From contig JAEXTA010000172.1 in NCBI GenBank assembly GCA_023453665.1, forward strand, positions 1-38,293: a DNA stretch of 38,293 nt. Direction: 5' to 3'. A model generated the notes under the pieces. The model ran no database searches. It was not told the DNA's origin and saw only the letters and a list, made by a program, of their open reading frames with translations. Position 1 is the stretch's first letter. Each line of letters starts with the position of its first letter. The stretch comes from Bacteroidota bacterium. Its GTDB lineage: Bacteria; Bacteroidota; Ignavibacteria; Ignavibacteriales; Ignavibacteriaceae. Of the stretch, positions 31,494 to 38,293 are shown piece after piece. A program made the position numbers and the translations under genes.

Positions 31494-31548
31494 GTATATC
31501 TAACGGCCTTTAAATAGCCTTCTAATAGCCTTCTGACAGCCCGAATAT
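31494..31548 (-). promoter_or_regulatory. 11-bp-phased direct repeats upstream of DUF6266 gene
   Basis: Five 11-bp units on the plus strand: GTATATCTAAC, GGCCTTTAAAT, AGCCTTCTAAT, AGCCTTCTGAC and AGCCCGAATAT. The middle ones are clearly related. One unit per helical turn puts all copies on the same face of the DNA, as for a cooperatively binding regulator. The array lies 31-85 bp before the DUF6266 start. Confidence 0.5.
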
Positions 31549-31635
31549 AGTAAATAAAAGGAAAAAAAGCATATAACAGGGGATGGGGTGTTGGCAGTAG
31601 GCAATCGGCAGCCGGCAAATGGAATGGATGAATGT

Positions 31636-31781
31636 CTGATTTTAGTAGTGTCCTAATTTCATATTTAGTCATCCCGAACTTGTTTCGGGATCTGCTTAAT
31701 TGATAAGATTCTGAAATAAATTCAGAATGACAGATTGGTTATTTGAATCTATAAGTGAAATTAGGACACTACTCTGATTTT
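31636..31781. mobile_element. MITE-like element with 8-bp target duplication
   Basis: The 18-bp inverted termini AGTAGTGTCCTAATTTCA (31644-31661) and its exact complement (31756-31773) are flanked on both sides by the direct repeat CTGATTTT (31636-31643 and 31774-31781). The 130-bp element has no transposase. Its interior carries the repeat words ATCCCGAACTTGTTTCGGGAT and CTGAAATAAATTCAG. An 8-bp duplication is produced by several IS families (for example IS1595, IS66, ISL3), so the source transposase cannot be named. Confidence 0.85.
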
Positions 31782-31825
31782 GAATAACGAACCCGCCAGA
31801 ACAGGGTGTTACATAACTCATAAAA

Positions 31826-31913
31826 TGTCATTTCGAAGGATGGCACCGCCAGACTGAGAAATCTCCTTCAACTTGATGTTTGTGATTTCTCTGGCTGCGC
31901 CATCGAAATGACA
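31826..31913. repeat. Imperfect inverted repeat
   Basis: TGTCATTTCGA (31826-31836) and TCGAAATGACA (31903-31913) are exact inverse partners, with inner matches GATGGC/GCGCCATC and GAGAAATC/GATTTCTC. It resembles the intergenic repeat words found elsewhere, and could be a hairpin-forming remnant. Confidence 0.6.
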
Positions 31914-32229
31914 GTTATTGAGATAGACAACAATCACAGAGTCGGACGGACATCGATTAACGATTTCAACGGTGCAGAACACTGCAAGTTGTCATACTGA
32001 TGGAATTGCCATTCAGCATCTTCCTTCTTTTTATCCGGTATCAGGCATCCGGTACCTGCCTACCGGTAGGCAAGGTCCAGCATCCGGTATCCAGCAGCAA
32101 GCATCAAGTTTCCTGCAACCAATCGCCAATTGCGGCTAACTCAAATTTGTTCTAACTTTTCTCAACATTTCACGGAACATTAACATAAGAATAGTTGAAT
32201 ACATATTAATCCTCGGTACAGTTCAGGGA

Positions 32230-33336
32230 GTGCTGTTATCTCTTATACTTTTTTCAAAAAAGATTAATCACACCGCTAACGTTGTACTTGCAATTGCGAT
32301 ACTTACCCTTTCGGTTGATGTCTTTCATTCAGCATATATACTCTTTGAGTACTATTACGGCTTTCCGCACTTTATGGGTGTCACCTATGCGTTCCCGTTT
32401 TTGTACGGACCCATCTTCTATCTTTACGCAAAACTGATAAGTTCGGGAGACACTTCATTCAACAAAAAAAATTATCTGCACTTTATTCCGTTTGTTCTTG
32501 TGGTGATTTACGGGTTCATATTTGTTTACCTAAAAAGTGTTGAGTTTAAGATTGCATTAATAAAAGGAGAGAATGTAAACGAAGTACCCGGTTTGCGTAT
32601 TCTCGATTACCTTAAACCCGTTCACGGAATTATTTATACCGTATTAACAATAAAGGCAGTCAGATTATATAACAGCCGGATCAGGAATTCTTTTTCCAAT
32701 ATTGAAAAGATAAACCTGAACTGGCTTAAACATCTTACTATTGGATTATCAATCGTGTGGGGTATTGTGCTCATCAGTTATATTGTTGATGTCTTCTCAG
32801 ATAAAAATATCAATATGGATTCGATGATTTACATGGCTGCATCAATTGTAATTTATTCAATCGGTTATCTCAGTCTTCAGCAGCCGCAGATATTTCAACC
32901 AGCAGTTCACATAGATGAAACTCAGGTTGTTACGGAAGTGAAGCAACCGGCAGGCGAAATAAAAAGTTATCAGAAATCGGGTTTGTCGGAATCAGAAGCG
33001 CAGGATCACTTAAAGAAATTACTTGAGTTGATGCAAACCGGGAAACCGTATCTAAACAGCGAACTTACATTAAGAGAGCTTGCGGATAAATTATCCGTAT
33101 CAACACACAACCTTTCTGAATTACTTAACACAAAGTTGAACAAGAGTTTTTATGATTTCATCAATCATTACCGCGTTGAAGAAGTAAAAAAGAAATTAGC
33201 TGAAGGGGAATCTGAAAAATATAATCTCATCTCAATCGCTTTTGATTCGGGGTTCAATTCAAAGACGGCGTTCAATACAATATTCAAAAAGCAGACGGGG
33301 GTAACACCGTCGCAGTACAGGAAACAGATATCATAA
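32230..33336 (+). CDS. AraC-type regulator with membrane-embedded N-terminal region
   Basis: The N-terminal ~225 residues contain several membrane helices (VVLAIAILTLSVDVFHSAY, FPFLYGPIFYLYAKLI, FIPFVLVVIYGFIFVYL, MIYMAASIVIYSIGYLSLQQ). The C-terminal 100 residues are an AraC DNA-binding domain (LTLRELADKLSVSTHNLSEL, then ISIAFDSGFNSKTAFNTIFK). This membrane-AraC layout is common in Bacteroidota and suggests signal sensing at the membrane. The annotated GTG start (32230) cuts the first helix: upstream codons in frame still encode YILILGTVQG and remain open to a stop at 32137, but no ATG, GTG or TTG is present. Either an unusual start (ATT/ATA) is used or the 5' end has a sequencing error. Confidence 0.85.
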   Translation: MLLSLILFSKKINHTANVVLAIAILTLSVDVFHSAYILFEYYYGFPHFMGVTYAFPFLYGPIFYLYAKLISSGDTSFNKKNYLHFIPFVLVVIYGFIFVYLKSVEFKIALIKGENVNEVPGLRILDYLKPVHGIIYTVLTIKAVRLYNSRIRNSFSNIEKINLNWLKHLTIGLSIVWGIVLISYIVDVFSDKNINMDSMIYMAASIVIYSIGYLSLQQPQIFQPAVHIDETQVVTEVKQPAGEIKSYQKSGLSESEAQDHLKKLLELMQTGKPYLNSELTLRELADKLSVSTHNLSELLNTKLNKSFYDFINHYRVEEVKKKLAEGESEKYNLISIAFDSGFNSKTAFNTIFKKQTGVTPSQYRKQIS

Positions 33337-33342
33337 TTCTTT

Positions 33343-33432
33343 TTAACCGATCAGCAGGAATAATAACAACAGAAGCGACATCACCACACAAACCGCGCTG
33401 ATCATCATTGCTATTTTATCTCTTTCCATCAT
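33343..33432 (-). CDS. Small hypothetical membrane peptide (29 aa)
   Basis: A 29-residue open frame starts MMERDKIAMMISAVCVV, followed by a Leu-rich helix ending in FLLIG. A charged N-terminus followed by one hydrophobic helix is the form of real small membrane proteins. There is no clear ribosome-binding site and no homologue I recognise. It converges with the AraC-type gene. Confidence 0.3.
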   Translation of the reverse strand: MMERDKIAMMISAVCVVMSLLLLLFLLIG

Positions 33433-33778
33433 TGCACCAATAAAAATTACTTAACATCCGGTGATCGCAGACTCAGCGTCGTTTGCATAAGTGTGTAATG
33501 CGGCTAAAGCCAATTCTTTATTTTTGTCTTTACCGTTCACTGAAGTGAACGGAAATTCACAAACCCAAAAATATTAGTTGCCGTCAGCTTTAGCTGACGG
33601 GAGTAATAATAATTGAGTACGGCTTTAGCCGCATTAGGGTTTTCATTTTTCAGTCAATCATTTAATTATATTTATGCAATCGGTACGCATTTGCTAAACA
33701 ATATCGCGACCTGAACTTGTCTGCTACAGCAGGGGTGATTCAGCATCCGCTTTTGTAACAAAGTACTTTTCCGGAAAT
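33433..33778. other. Spacer with symmetric palindrome composite
   Basis: About 345 bp. The main content is the 141-bp composite at 33496-33636; the rest is A+T-rich with repeat-like words near 33700-33745. No gene was seen. Confidence 0.55.
33496..33636. repeat. 141-bp symmetric composite palindrome
   Basis: Outer arms TAATGCGGCTAAAGCC (33496-33511) and GGCTTTAGCCGCATTA (33621-33636) are perfect 16-bp inverse copies. Two inner hairpins, CCGTTCACTGAAGTGAACGG (33533-33552) and CCGTCAGCTTTAGCTGACGG (33581-33600), are each 9-bp stems with 2-base loops. The arrangement is nearly two-fold symmetric and resembles the GGCTAAAGCC-type repeat families of related genomes. No target duplication was noticed. 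Confidence 0.75.
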
Positions 33779-34381
33779 CTAAAAACCGAATTTAAAATCC
33801 ATTGAAGCAGACCATCCGCTGAAACTTGCGTTGGACAGATCAGCATACTTAACTCCCGATGCAAAGCGGTAGTCAACAGAAACACCCAATCCAAACCAAT
33901 CGATTATCATGTAATTGGCGGAAACCCCCGGTTCAATTATAAAGAAATAATCATGTCCTCCGCGGTTTTCATAATCAGCACGACCCACACCAATCATCAT
34001 TGTGCTGCTGATATAAAAATTTTCAGTCAGTGAATGATTGAATGAAGCTTCAACACCACCGTAACCGAAATGCAGTTCGTCTTTATCTTTTTGATTGATG
34101 TAAGAACCGCCGAGTTTGTCGGGAATAAGTCCGAGTCCGATTAATCCGAGACTGAATTCTTCATTAATATTGTAGCCGGCTCTCATTCCCCCGAATAAAC
34201 CCCAGCCGCTGTTTAGTGTTGCTGTTTTTGCAATAAGGTCGGCATAAAAATGATTCCTTTTGTTAGCTGAAGAATTTATGAATGAGTTATCCTGCGCAGA
34301 TAACTGAATGGTAAGAAATGTTAGCAGAACTGTAATCAAAAAGCTTTTCTCCTGAAACCAGATTTTTGTGTTACTCAACAT
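33779..34381 (-). CDS. Outer-membrane beta-barrel protein
   Basis: A 200-residue protein with a signal peptide (about residues 1-29, ending QLSAQ) and alternating strands (WGLFGGMRAGYNINEEFSLG, NFYISSTMMIGVGRADY, FGLGVSVDYRFASG, WSASMDFKFGF). The final Phe fits a barrel recognised by BAM. The size suggests an eight-stranded barrel of the OmpA/OmpW type. It has AAGGAT upstream. It has no operon partner. Confidence 0.75.
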   Translation of the reverse strand: MLSNTKIWFQEKSFLITVLLTFLTIQLSAQDNSFINSSANKRNHFYADLIAKTATLNSGWGLFGGMRAGYNINEEFSLGLIGLGLIPDKLGGSYINQKDKDELHFGYGGVEASFNHSLTENFYISSTMMIGVGRADYENRGGHDYFFIIEPGVSANYMIIDWFGLGVSVDYRFASGVKYADLSNASFSGWSASMDFKFGF

Positions 34382-34619
34382 TTTATTTATCCTTTTGTTT
34401 ATTGTTAAAAAATTGACGTGACAAATTTCGTTTTATTAAAAAGCGTATTCGCCCGCATTGATTGGATGGAACACAATAACACGTATAAAGAGGTTCGGAT
34501 TGATGGGATAGAACGAAAAGATCGTGGAAAGAAGGATTTTGATTGTTTGATTGGATGAATAATTGAATGGGAATTCATCGCAACAAATCTCTCAAATAAT
34601 TAATCCAACAACTGGCTTC

Positions 34620-34647
34620 GTAGAGACGGGGCATGCCCCATCTCTAC
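34620..34647. repeat. GTAGAGACGGGGCATGCCCC-type palindrome
   Basis: GTAGAGA-C-GGGGCATGCCCC-A-TCTCTAC is an almost perfect 28-bp palindrome with one mismatched pair. Similar units are a common dispersed repeat in many bacterial genomes. Confidence 0.75.
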
Positions 34648-34821
34648 AACATCTTGTAAGAACCTCTCAAAATGGTTTGATTCATTTTATAACCCAAAAC
34701 CCCGACAACTATAAAATGTTTGTTTACGAATGAGAACGTATGAAAAAAGAGAGTATGAAAGAAATAATATAAAGCCATAAGAATTGAGAAAACCGGTAGT
34801 TGTTAATAATAAACCGGAAAT

Positions 34822-34846
34822 AAAAAAGGCATCCTAAAGATGCCTT
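34822..34846 (-). terminator. Rho-independent terminator of second RRM gene
   Basis: On the minus strand AAGGCATC (34846-34839) pairs with GATGCCTT (34833-34826), followed by TTTT. It lies 27 bp after the RRM stop. Confidence 0.85.
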
Positions 34847-34872
34847 TGCACAAACCAGAATAGAATATTTTA

Positions 34873-35124
34873 TTAGGTGCGCGGTTTAGCCTGGTTAACC
34901 ACGATATTTCTTCCGTCAATCTGTGAATCATTTAATGCTCTTATTGCATTAATCGCGTCAGAAGAATTTTGCATCTCAACAAATCCAAAACCTCTGGATC
35001 TTTGAGTTTCGCGGTCAGTAATAATCTTTGCAGATAAAACAGCGCCGTGTTTTTCAAATGTTTGTTTTAATTTATCATCGCTTAAGGACCAGGGCAGCGA
35101 ACCCACAAATAATTTAGTACTCAC
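34873..35124 (-). CDS. Small RRM RNA-binding protein (second copy)
   Basis: An 83-residue paralogue of the 14570-14821 gene. It has KLFVGSLPW (RNP2) and RSRGFGFVEM (RNP1) and differs at about one third of positions elsewhere. I set the start at GTG 35124: the sequence then begins STKLFVGSLPW exactly as in the other copy, and AGAGGT lies six bases upstream in both. A longer frame from 35190 would add 22 residues that overlap the leader hairpin and are not conserved. A leader hairpin and a terminator frame the gene. Confidence 0.93.
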   Translation of the reverse strand: MSTKLFVGSLPWSLSDDKLKQTFEKHGAVLSAKIITDRETQRSRGFGFVEMQNSSDAINAIRALNDSQIDGRNIVVNQAKPRT

Positions 35125-35452
35125 TAAAGAACCTCTAAAAATATATAATAAAAAATGCCGGTCTATTACCGGCAGGCACAAATTAGGCAATTAAACCGTA
35201 ACAACCTAAAATTAAAAAATAATAGTGAGTTTAATGACTTAAAACGCATCATATTTATTTGAAAATATTTACTGTTCTTTATTAATAAATGAAATAGTCC
35301 CACCCCCTCTTCTGCAAAATTATTAAATCAACCCGTCCTGTTGATCGTTACATGTCACTTTATTTGTTATAACACACACTTATTATTCAGAAGACAAATT
35401 TATTGTGCAGTAATAAACATCAATGAAATATATAACAATAGTGGAGAACATC
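35125..35452. other. Spacer between RRM and DUF5666 genes
   Basis: About 330 bp with the leader hairpin at its left end. The remainder is A+T-rich with a TTATTTGTTATAA stretch. No other gene or strong promoter was recognised. Confidence 0.45.
35150..35174 (-). promoter_or_regulatory. 5' leader hairpin of second RRM gene
   Basis: On the minus strand TGCCGGT (35174-35168) pairs with ACCGGCA (35162-35156) with a 5-base loop and six T residues (35155-35150). Upstream is TAATTTGT, close to the -7 element but one base short. The hairpin plus U run plus AGAGGT order matches the first RRM gene. It has terminator form, so it may act as an attenuator. Confidence 0.5.
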
Positions 35453-37429
35453 ATGAAAGCGTTTTATTCCATTCATCACATCGCTGATAACAGGTTCAGC
35501 AAATTACTCTATGTTACTTTATTAATTCTTTTCACGTCTTTAAATATTTTTGCGGTAAGTGATATCGAAGTCACCGGAAATATTTCGGAACTCGGTTCTG
35601 ACTATCTTATCGTTCAGGGAAAAACATTCTTTGTTGACCAGAACACTGAATTCAGGGGTCGAAACGGTTCAACCGTTACATTCTCTTATTTTCAGGTAAA
35701 TGATCTTGTGCAGGTTCAGGGGGATAACAGAAGTAACGGAACTTATACCGCAACGCGTGTTAAATCAGAAGACAATATCGGCGGTGAAAATGAAATTGAG
35801 ATAACAGGTTATGTTACTTCAAAAGGAACGAACTCATTTGTAATTAGCGGTAAAACATTTCTTGTTGATAATAGTACAGAATACAGGGGAAGACATGGCG
35901 CACCATTTTCTTTTGAACAGATTGAAATTGGCTCACTGCTGGAAGTAAAAGCATTTGCACAAACAAACGGTGACCTGCTTGCGGTTCGTGTAAAAACCGA
36001 AGACGAACATCAGCATGGAAATGAAATAGAAATAACAGGAATTATAGATAACAAAACCGCAAACAGCATTCTGCTTGGTGCGAAAGAATTTTTTGTAAAC
36101 AGCCAAACCATTATACTAAATAATAACCGTCAGCCTATCACTTTCGCAGAGCTTAACATTGGTGACAGAGTTGAAGTTAAAGCATTCAGACAGCCGGACA
36201 GCACATACCTCGCATCAAGAATAAAACTGGAAGATCATAATCAGAATGAAATAGAATTCACCGCTCGCATTGAAACAATCTCCGGATCTGATGTTACTAT
36301 AGGCGGAATTACATTCTCAACTGATTCAATTACTGTTTTCCTGGATCACAACAGAATGCCTGTAACTATTGCGGCTCTCAGTGTTGGAATGTTTGCAGAA
36401 GTAAAGGGATTTAGAAAACCTGATCAAACTTATTACGCAAACAGAATAAAGATCGAGGATTTTGTAAGGAACGAAATAGAACTTAAAGGAACTATATCTG
36501 AGATAAATCCGGTATCATTTGTTGTGGGCAGTATAACATTCAGCGTTGACAGCACAACACAAGTGTTTGATCATCTTAACAATCCGATATTGTACTCGTC
36601 TTTAGCAAACGGACAGTTAGTCGAAGTTAAAGGAATTAAAACCGGAATAACTACTGCCAGGGCGTTAAGAATAAAACTCGAAGGTAATGAAGACATAGAA
36701 ATCTTCGGACAGATCAAAGCGATTAATGCAAATAGTATTGCAGTAAATGGCTTCACAATATTTGTGAACGAAAAAACAGTGTATCTTAATCATGCAAACC
36801 AGCCCATAACTTTTGCTGATTTGAGTGTAAATCATTTTGTTGAAGTGAAGATGATAAAAAATCAGGACAACACATTGCTTGCACTAAGAATAAAAATCGA
36901 AGACCATACAAACTTTTCAAAACTGACCGGTACAGCCGGTACAATTTCCGGCTCGTCGGTTCAGCTTCCATCCGGAACCTACACAATTACAAACAATACT
37001 GTTATTGTTGATAATAATTTCAACCATATAAATATATCAGAGTTAACAGATGGTCAACCGGTAAGAGTTTGGTCATTCATGGACGCAACTTCAAACAATA
37101 CTGTGTTGCAGCTTCAGTCAATGGTAAATTCACCAACCGGAGTTGAAGAAGTTCCTGTTGTTATAAATGAATTCACACTTGAACAAAATTATCCCAACCC
37201 GTTCAATCCGTCAACAGTGATTTCATTTACAATCAATAAAGATCAGCTTGTATCGTTAAAAGTTTATAATGCAATTGGAGAAGAAGTAAGAACACTGGTC
37301 AGTTCTCAACTTACTGCCGGAACATATAATGTTAACTTTGATGCTTCGGGATTAAGTTCAGGGTTATATTTGTACAGACTTGAAAGCGGCAGTCAGCTTC
37401 AGGTAAAAAAGATGCTGCTGCTGAAATAA
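35453..37429 (+). CDS. Secreted seven-repeat DUF5666 protein with type IX sorting domain
   Basis: A 658-residue secreted protein. After a signal peptide (about residues 1-33) come seven DUF5666-type repeats of about 70 residues. Each starts like EIEITGYV or EIELKGTI and ends like VEVKAF...A.RIKLED (the last is divergent). The C-terminal sorting domain has FTLEQNYPNPFNPST near residue 570 and ends KKMLLLK. DUF5666 repeats are beta-rich and their role is unknown. I use the ATG at 35453, with GGAG six bases upstream and a direct run into the signal peptide; an ATG at 35423 has no such site. A terminator follows. Confidence 0.87.
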   Translation: MKAFYSIHHIADNRFSKLLYVTLLILFTSLNIFAVSDIEVTGNISELGSDYLIVQGKTFFVDQNTEFRGRNGSTVTFSYFQVNDLVQVQGDNRSNGTYTATRVKSEDNIGGENEIEITGYVTSKGTNSFVISGKTFLVDNSTEYRGRHGAPFSFEQIEIGSLLEVKAFAQTNGDLLAVRVKTEDEHQHGNEIEITGIIDNKTANSILLGAKEFFVNSQTIILNNNRQPITFAELNIGDRVEVKAFRQPDSTYLASRIKLEDHNQNEIEFTARIETISGSDVTIGGITFSTDSITVFLDHNRMPVTIAALSVGMFAEVKGFRKPDQTYYANRIKIEDFVRNEIELKGTISEINPVSFVVGSITFSVDSTTQVFDHLNNPILYSSLANGQLVEVKGIKTGITTARALRIKLEGNEDIEIFGQIKAINANSIAVNGFTIFVNEKTVYLNHANQPITFADLSVNHFVEVKMIKNQDNTLLALRIKIEDHTNFSKLTGTAGTISGSSVQLPSGTYTITNNTVIVDNNFNHINISELTDGQPVRVWSFMDATSNNTVLQLQSMVNSPTGVEEVPVVINEFTLEQNYPNPFNPSTVISFTINKDQLVSLKVYNAIGEEVRTLVSSQLTAGTYNVNFDASGLSSGLYLYRLESGSQLQVKKMLLLK

Positions 37430-37459
37430 TTTTGCACAATAAAAAATAAATCAAAGGGG

Positions 37460-37490
37460 AAGGCGGTTCAAATGAACCGCCTTATTATTA
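37460..37490 (+). terminator. Terminator after DUF5666 gene
   Basis: AAGGCGGTTCA (37460-37470) pairs exactly with TGAACCGCCTT (37473-37483), followed by an A+T-rich but not pure T tail. It is a strong stem 30 bp after the stop. Confidence 0.65.
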
Positions 37491-37573
37491 GCAGCATCTA
37501 AAATTTGTCCCCTTTGTTTTATTAAGAGAACTTAATAGACAGAAATCGATATAATATCTTAGAGGAGAAAACA

Positions 37574-38293
37574 TTGAAATCATTACCTGCCATTGTAGTC
37601 CTGTCTTTAGTTTTAATCACCACGATTTTCGCACAGAATTATTCCTGGCGATATTATACAACCGGGAATACAGGTATTCAGGGAGACTATGTTGAGGGTA
37701 TATGGATTGATCATGATGGAGATCCATATATAGCGGCATATAATCCAAGCTGGGAAGAAGGCGGGTTTTCAAAATATATTCAGTCAGAAAACAAATGGAT
37801 AAACTATTCAAATATTGAATACCCGGTTATAGGAAATATTAATGATGTTGGCGCATCAAGAATAAGTGACATTGAGGAAGATGCAAACGGAATTTTATGG
37901 ATGGCACATTGGCGGGGATTATTAAAATTCGATCCCGCAATTGGCGGAAGTTCAATACAATTCTGGGGTGCAAATAATTCTATTCATCCCGGCGGAAGAA
38001 GTAGAGATCTGGCAATTGCACCTGACGGATCTATCTGGATTGCAGTTGTTTCAGTAACTTGGGGTGATGGCGGGTTGGTTCATTATAATCCTGCAACAAA
38101 CCAATGGCGGTACTGGGGTTATGGATCTACAGCTAACAACTGGCCTCCGCTTATTCCTTTTTTAATAAATGTTTCCATACAAACAAAACCCAATGGCGGT
38201 TACCTTGTATGGGCAAGTTATGAATCTATTGTTGTTGGTTTTGACAGTGATACACAGTTGTTTATTCAGCTACCCCCAAGTGATGCTTTAAAG
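37574..38293 (+). CDS. Secreted propeller-repeat protein (C-terminus beyond window)
   Basis: A reading frame open to the window end, 240 codons from TTG at 37574-37576, which has GGAG seven bases upstream. The N-terminus LKSLPAIVVLSLVLITTIFA is a signal peptide. The body has two-component-regulator-propeller-like repeats: GIWIDHDGDPYIAAYNPSW, DIEEDANGILWMAHWRGLL, DLAIAPDGSIWIAVVSVTWG, GGLVHYNPATNQWRYWGYG. Such proteins in this group are often secreted and carry a type IX sorting domain, but that part is outside the window. It follows the DUF5666 gene and its terminator, so it is probably a separate unit. Confidence 0.78.
   Translation, partial: MKSLPAIVVLSLVLITTIFAQNYSWRYYTTGNTGIQGDYVEGIWIDHDGDPYIAAYNPSWEEGGFSKYIQSENKWINYSNIEYPVIGNINDVGASRISDIEEDANGILWMAHWRGLLKFDPAIGGSSIQFWGANNSIHPGGRSRDLAIAPDGSIWIAVVSVTWGDGGLVHYNPATNQWRYWGYGSTANNWPPLIPFLINVSIQTKPNGGYLVWASYESIVVGFDSDTQLFIQLPPSDALK

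Larger units (their letters stand above)
31464..32229. other. Spacer between DUF6266 and AraC-type genes
   Basis: About 766 bp with no gene. It holds the 11-bp array (31494-31548), a low-complexity G-rich part (31560-31620), the MITE-like element (31636-31781), an inverted repeat (31826-31913) and more ATCCGGTATC-type repeat words (32030-32110). A short leftward open frame overlapping the array has no family signal. Confidence 0.5.
34382..34872. other. Spacer with repeat palindrome and terminator
   Basis: About 490 bp. It holds the palindrome at 34620-34647 and the terminator of the RRM gene at 34822-34846. The part at 34490-34560 is rich in GATTG/GGATG words. No gene was seen. Confidence 0.5.

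Noticed and set aside
31484..31672. Leftward open frame across the 11-bp array
   Set aside because: It crosses the MITE end and the repeat array, so it is a chance frame through repeats.

Overview
The window looks like the replication-origin region of an Ignavibacteria-type member of the Bacteroidota/Chlorobiota superphylum (FCB group). Four things suggest this. (1) Two secreted proteins end in the C-terminal sorting domain with the LEQNYPNPFNPST-type motif seen in Ignavibacteria. (2) Several promoters read as the Bacteroidota form, TTG then 19-20 nt then TAnnTTTG (rpmH, dnaN, first RRM gene). (3) Characteristic families are present (DUF5686, DUF6266, DUF5666, outer-membrane barrels ending in Phe). 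(4) The DNA is A+T-rich, with spacers full of palindromic repeat families. The species cannot be named from this sequence alone.

Region 1 (1-10.7 kb) is the conserved origin neighbourhood. rpmH-rnpA-yidD-yidC run leftward, and dnaA, dnaN, recF, a DUF721/DciA-like gene, gyrB and gyrA run rightward. The dnaA-dnaN spacer holds two perfect DnaA boxes, followed at once by a run of CTA/TTA triplets that matches the DnaA-trio strand-opening element. This is the best candidate for the unwinding site. A third perfect box spans the dnaA start codon.

Region 2 (10.7-22.3 kb) is a mixed set of chromosomal genes: DinB-like, SdpI-like, YdeI/OmdA-like, a secreted subtilase with a type IX sorting domain, a small RRM protein, a DUF5686 outer-membrane protein, a LolA-fold periplasmic protein, a HAD phosphatase, a zinc-ribbon membrane protein, a transglutaminase-like/TPR protein, and a PP2C phosphatase fused to a degenerate DksA-type zinc finger.

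Region 3 (22.3-27.8 kb) is accessory DNA. A DUF559 nuclease is bracketed by G+C-rich palindromic repeats, followed by a DUF4234 gene and a repeat-rich spacer. Next comes a compact type II restriction-modification cassette transcribed leftward: controller protein with its operator, C5 methyltransferase, PLD-type NgoFVII-like endonuclease, Vsr mismatch endonuclease. It abuts the in-frame 3' remnant of an HNH endonuclease gene. A solitary AbrB-type gene lies beside it.

Region 4 (27.8-38.3 kb) carries surface and envelope genes (barrel proteins, a propeller lipoprotein, DUF6266, a seven-repeat DUF5666 protein with sorting domain, and a propeller protein cut by the window end), an AraC-type membrane regulator and a second RRM gene. 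The spacers hold a 130-bp MITE-like element with 18-bp terminal inverted repeats and an 8-bp target duplication, a 141-bp symmetric palindrome composite, and an 11-bp-phased repeat array. No tRNA, rRNA or CRISPR array was recognised.

The signals most worth following are the repeat-bracketed DUF559 nuclease, the matched 5' hairpin leaders of the two RRM genes, the MITE with nested repeat cargo, and the HNH remnant at the end of the R-M operon.
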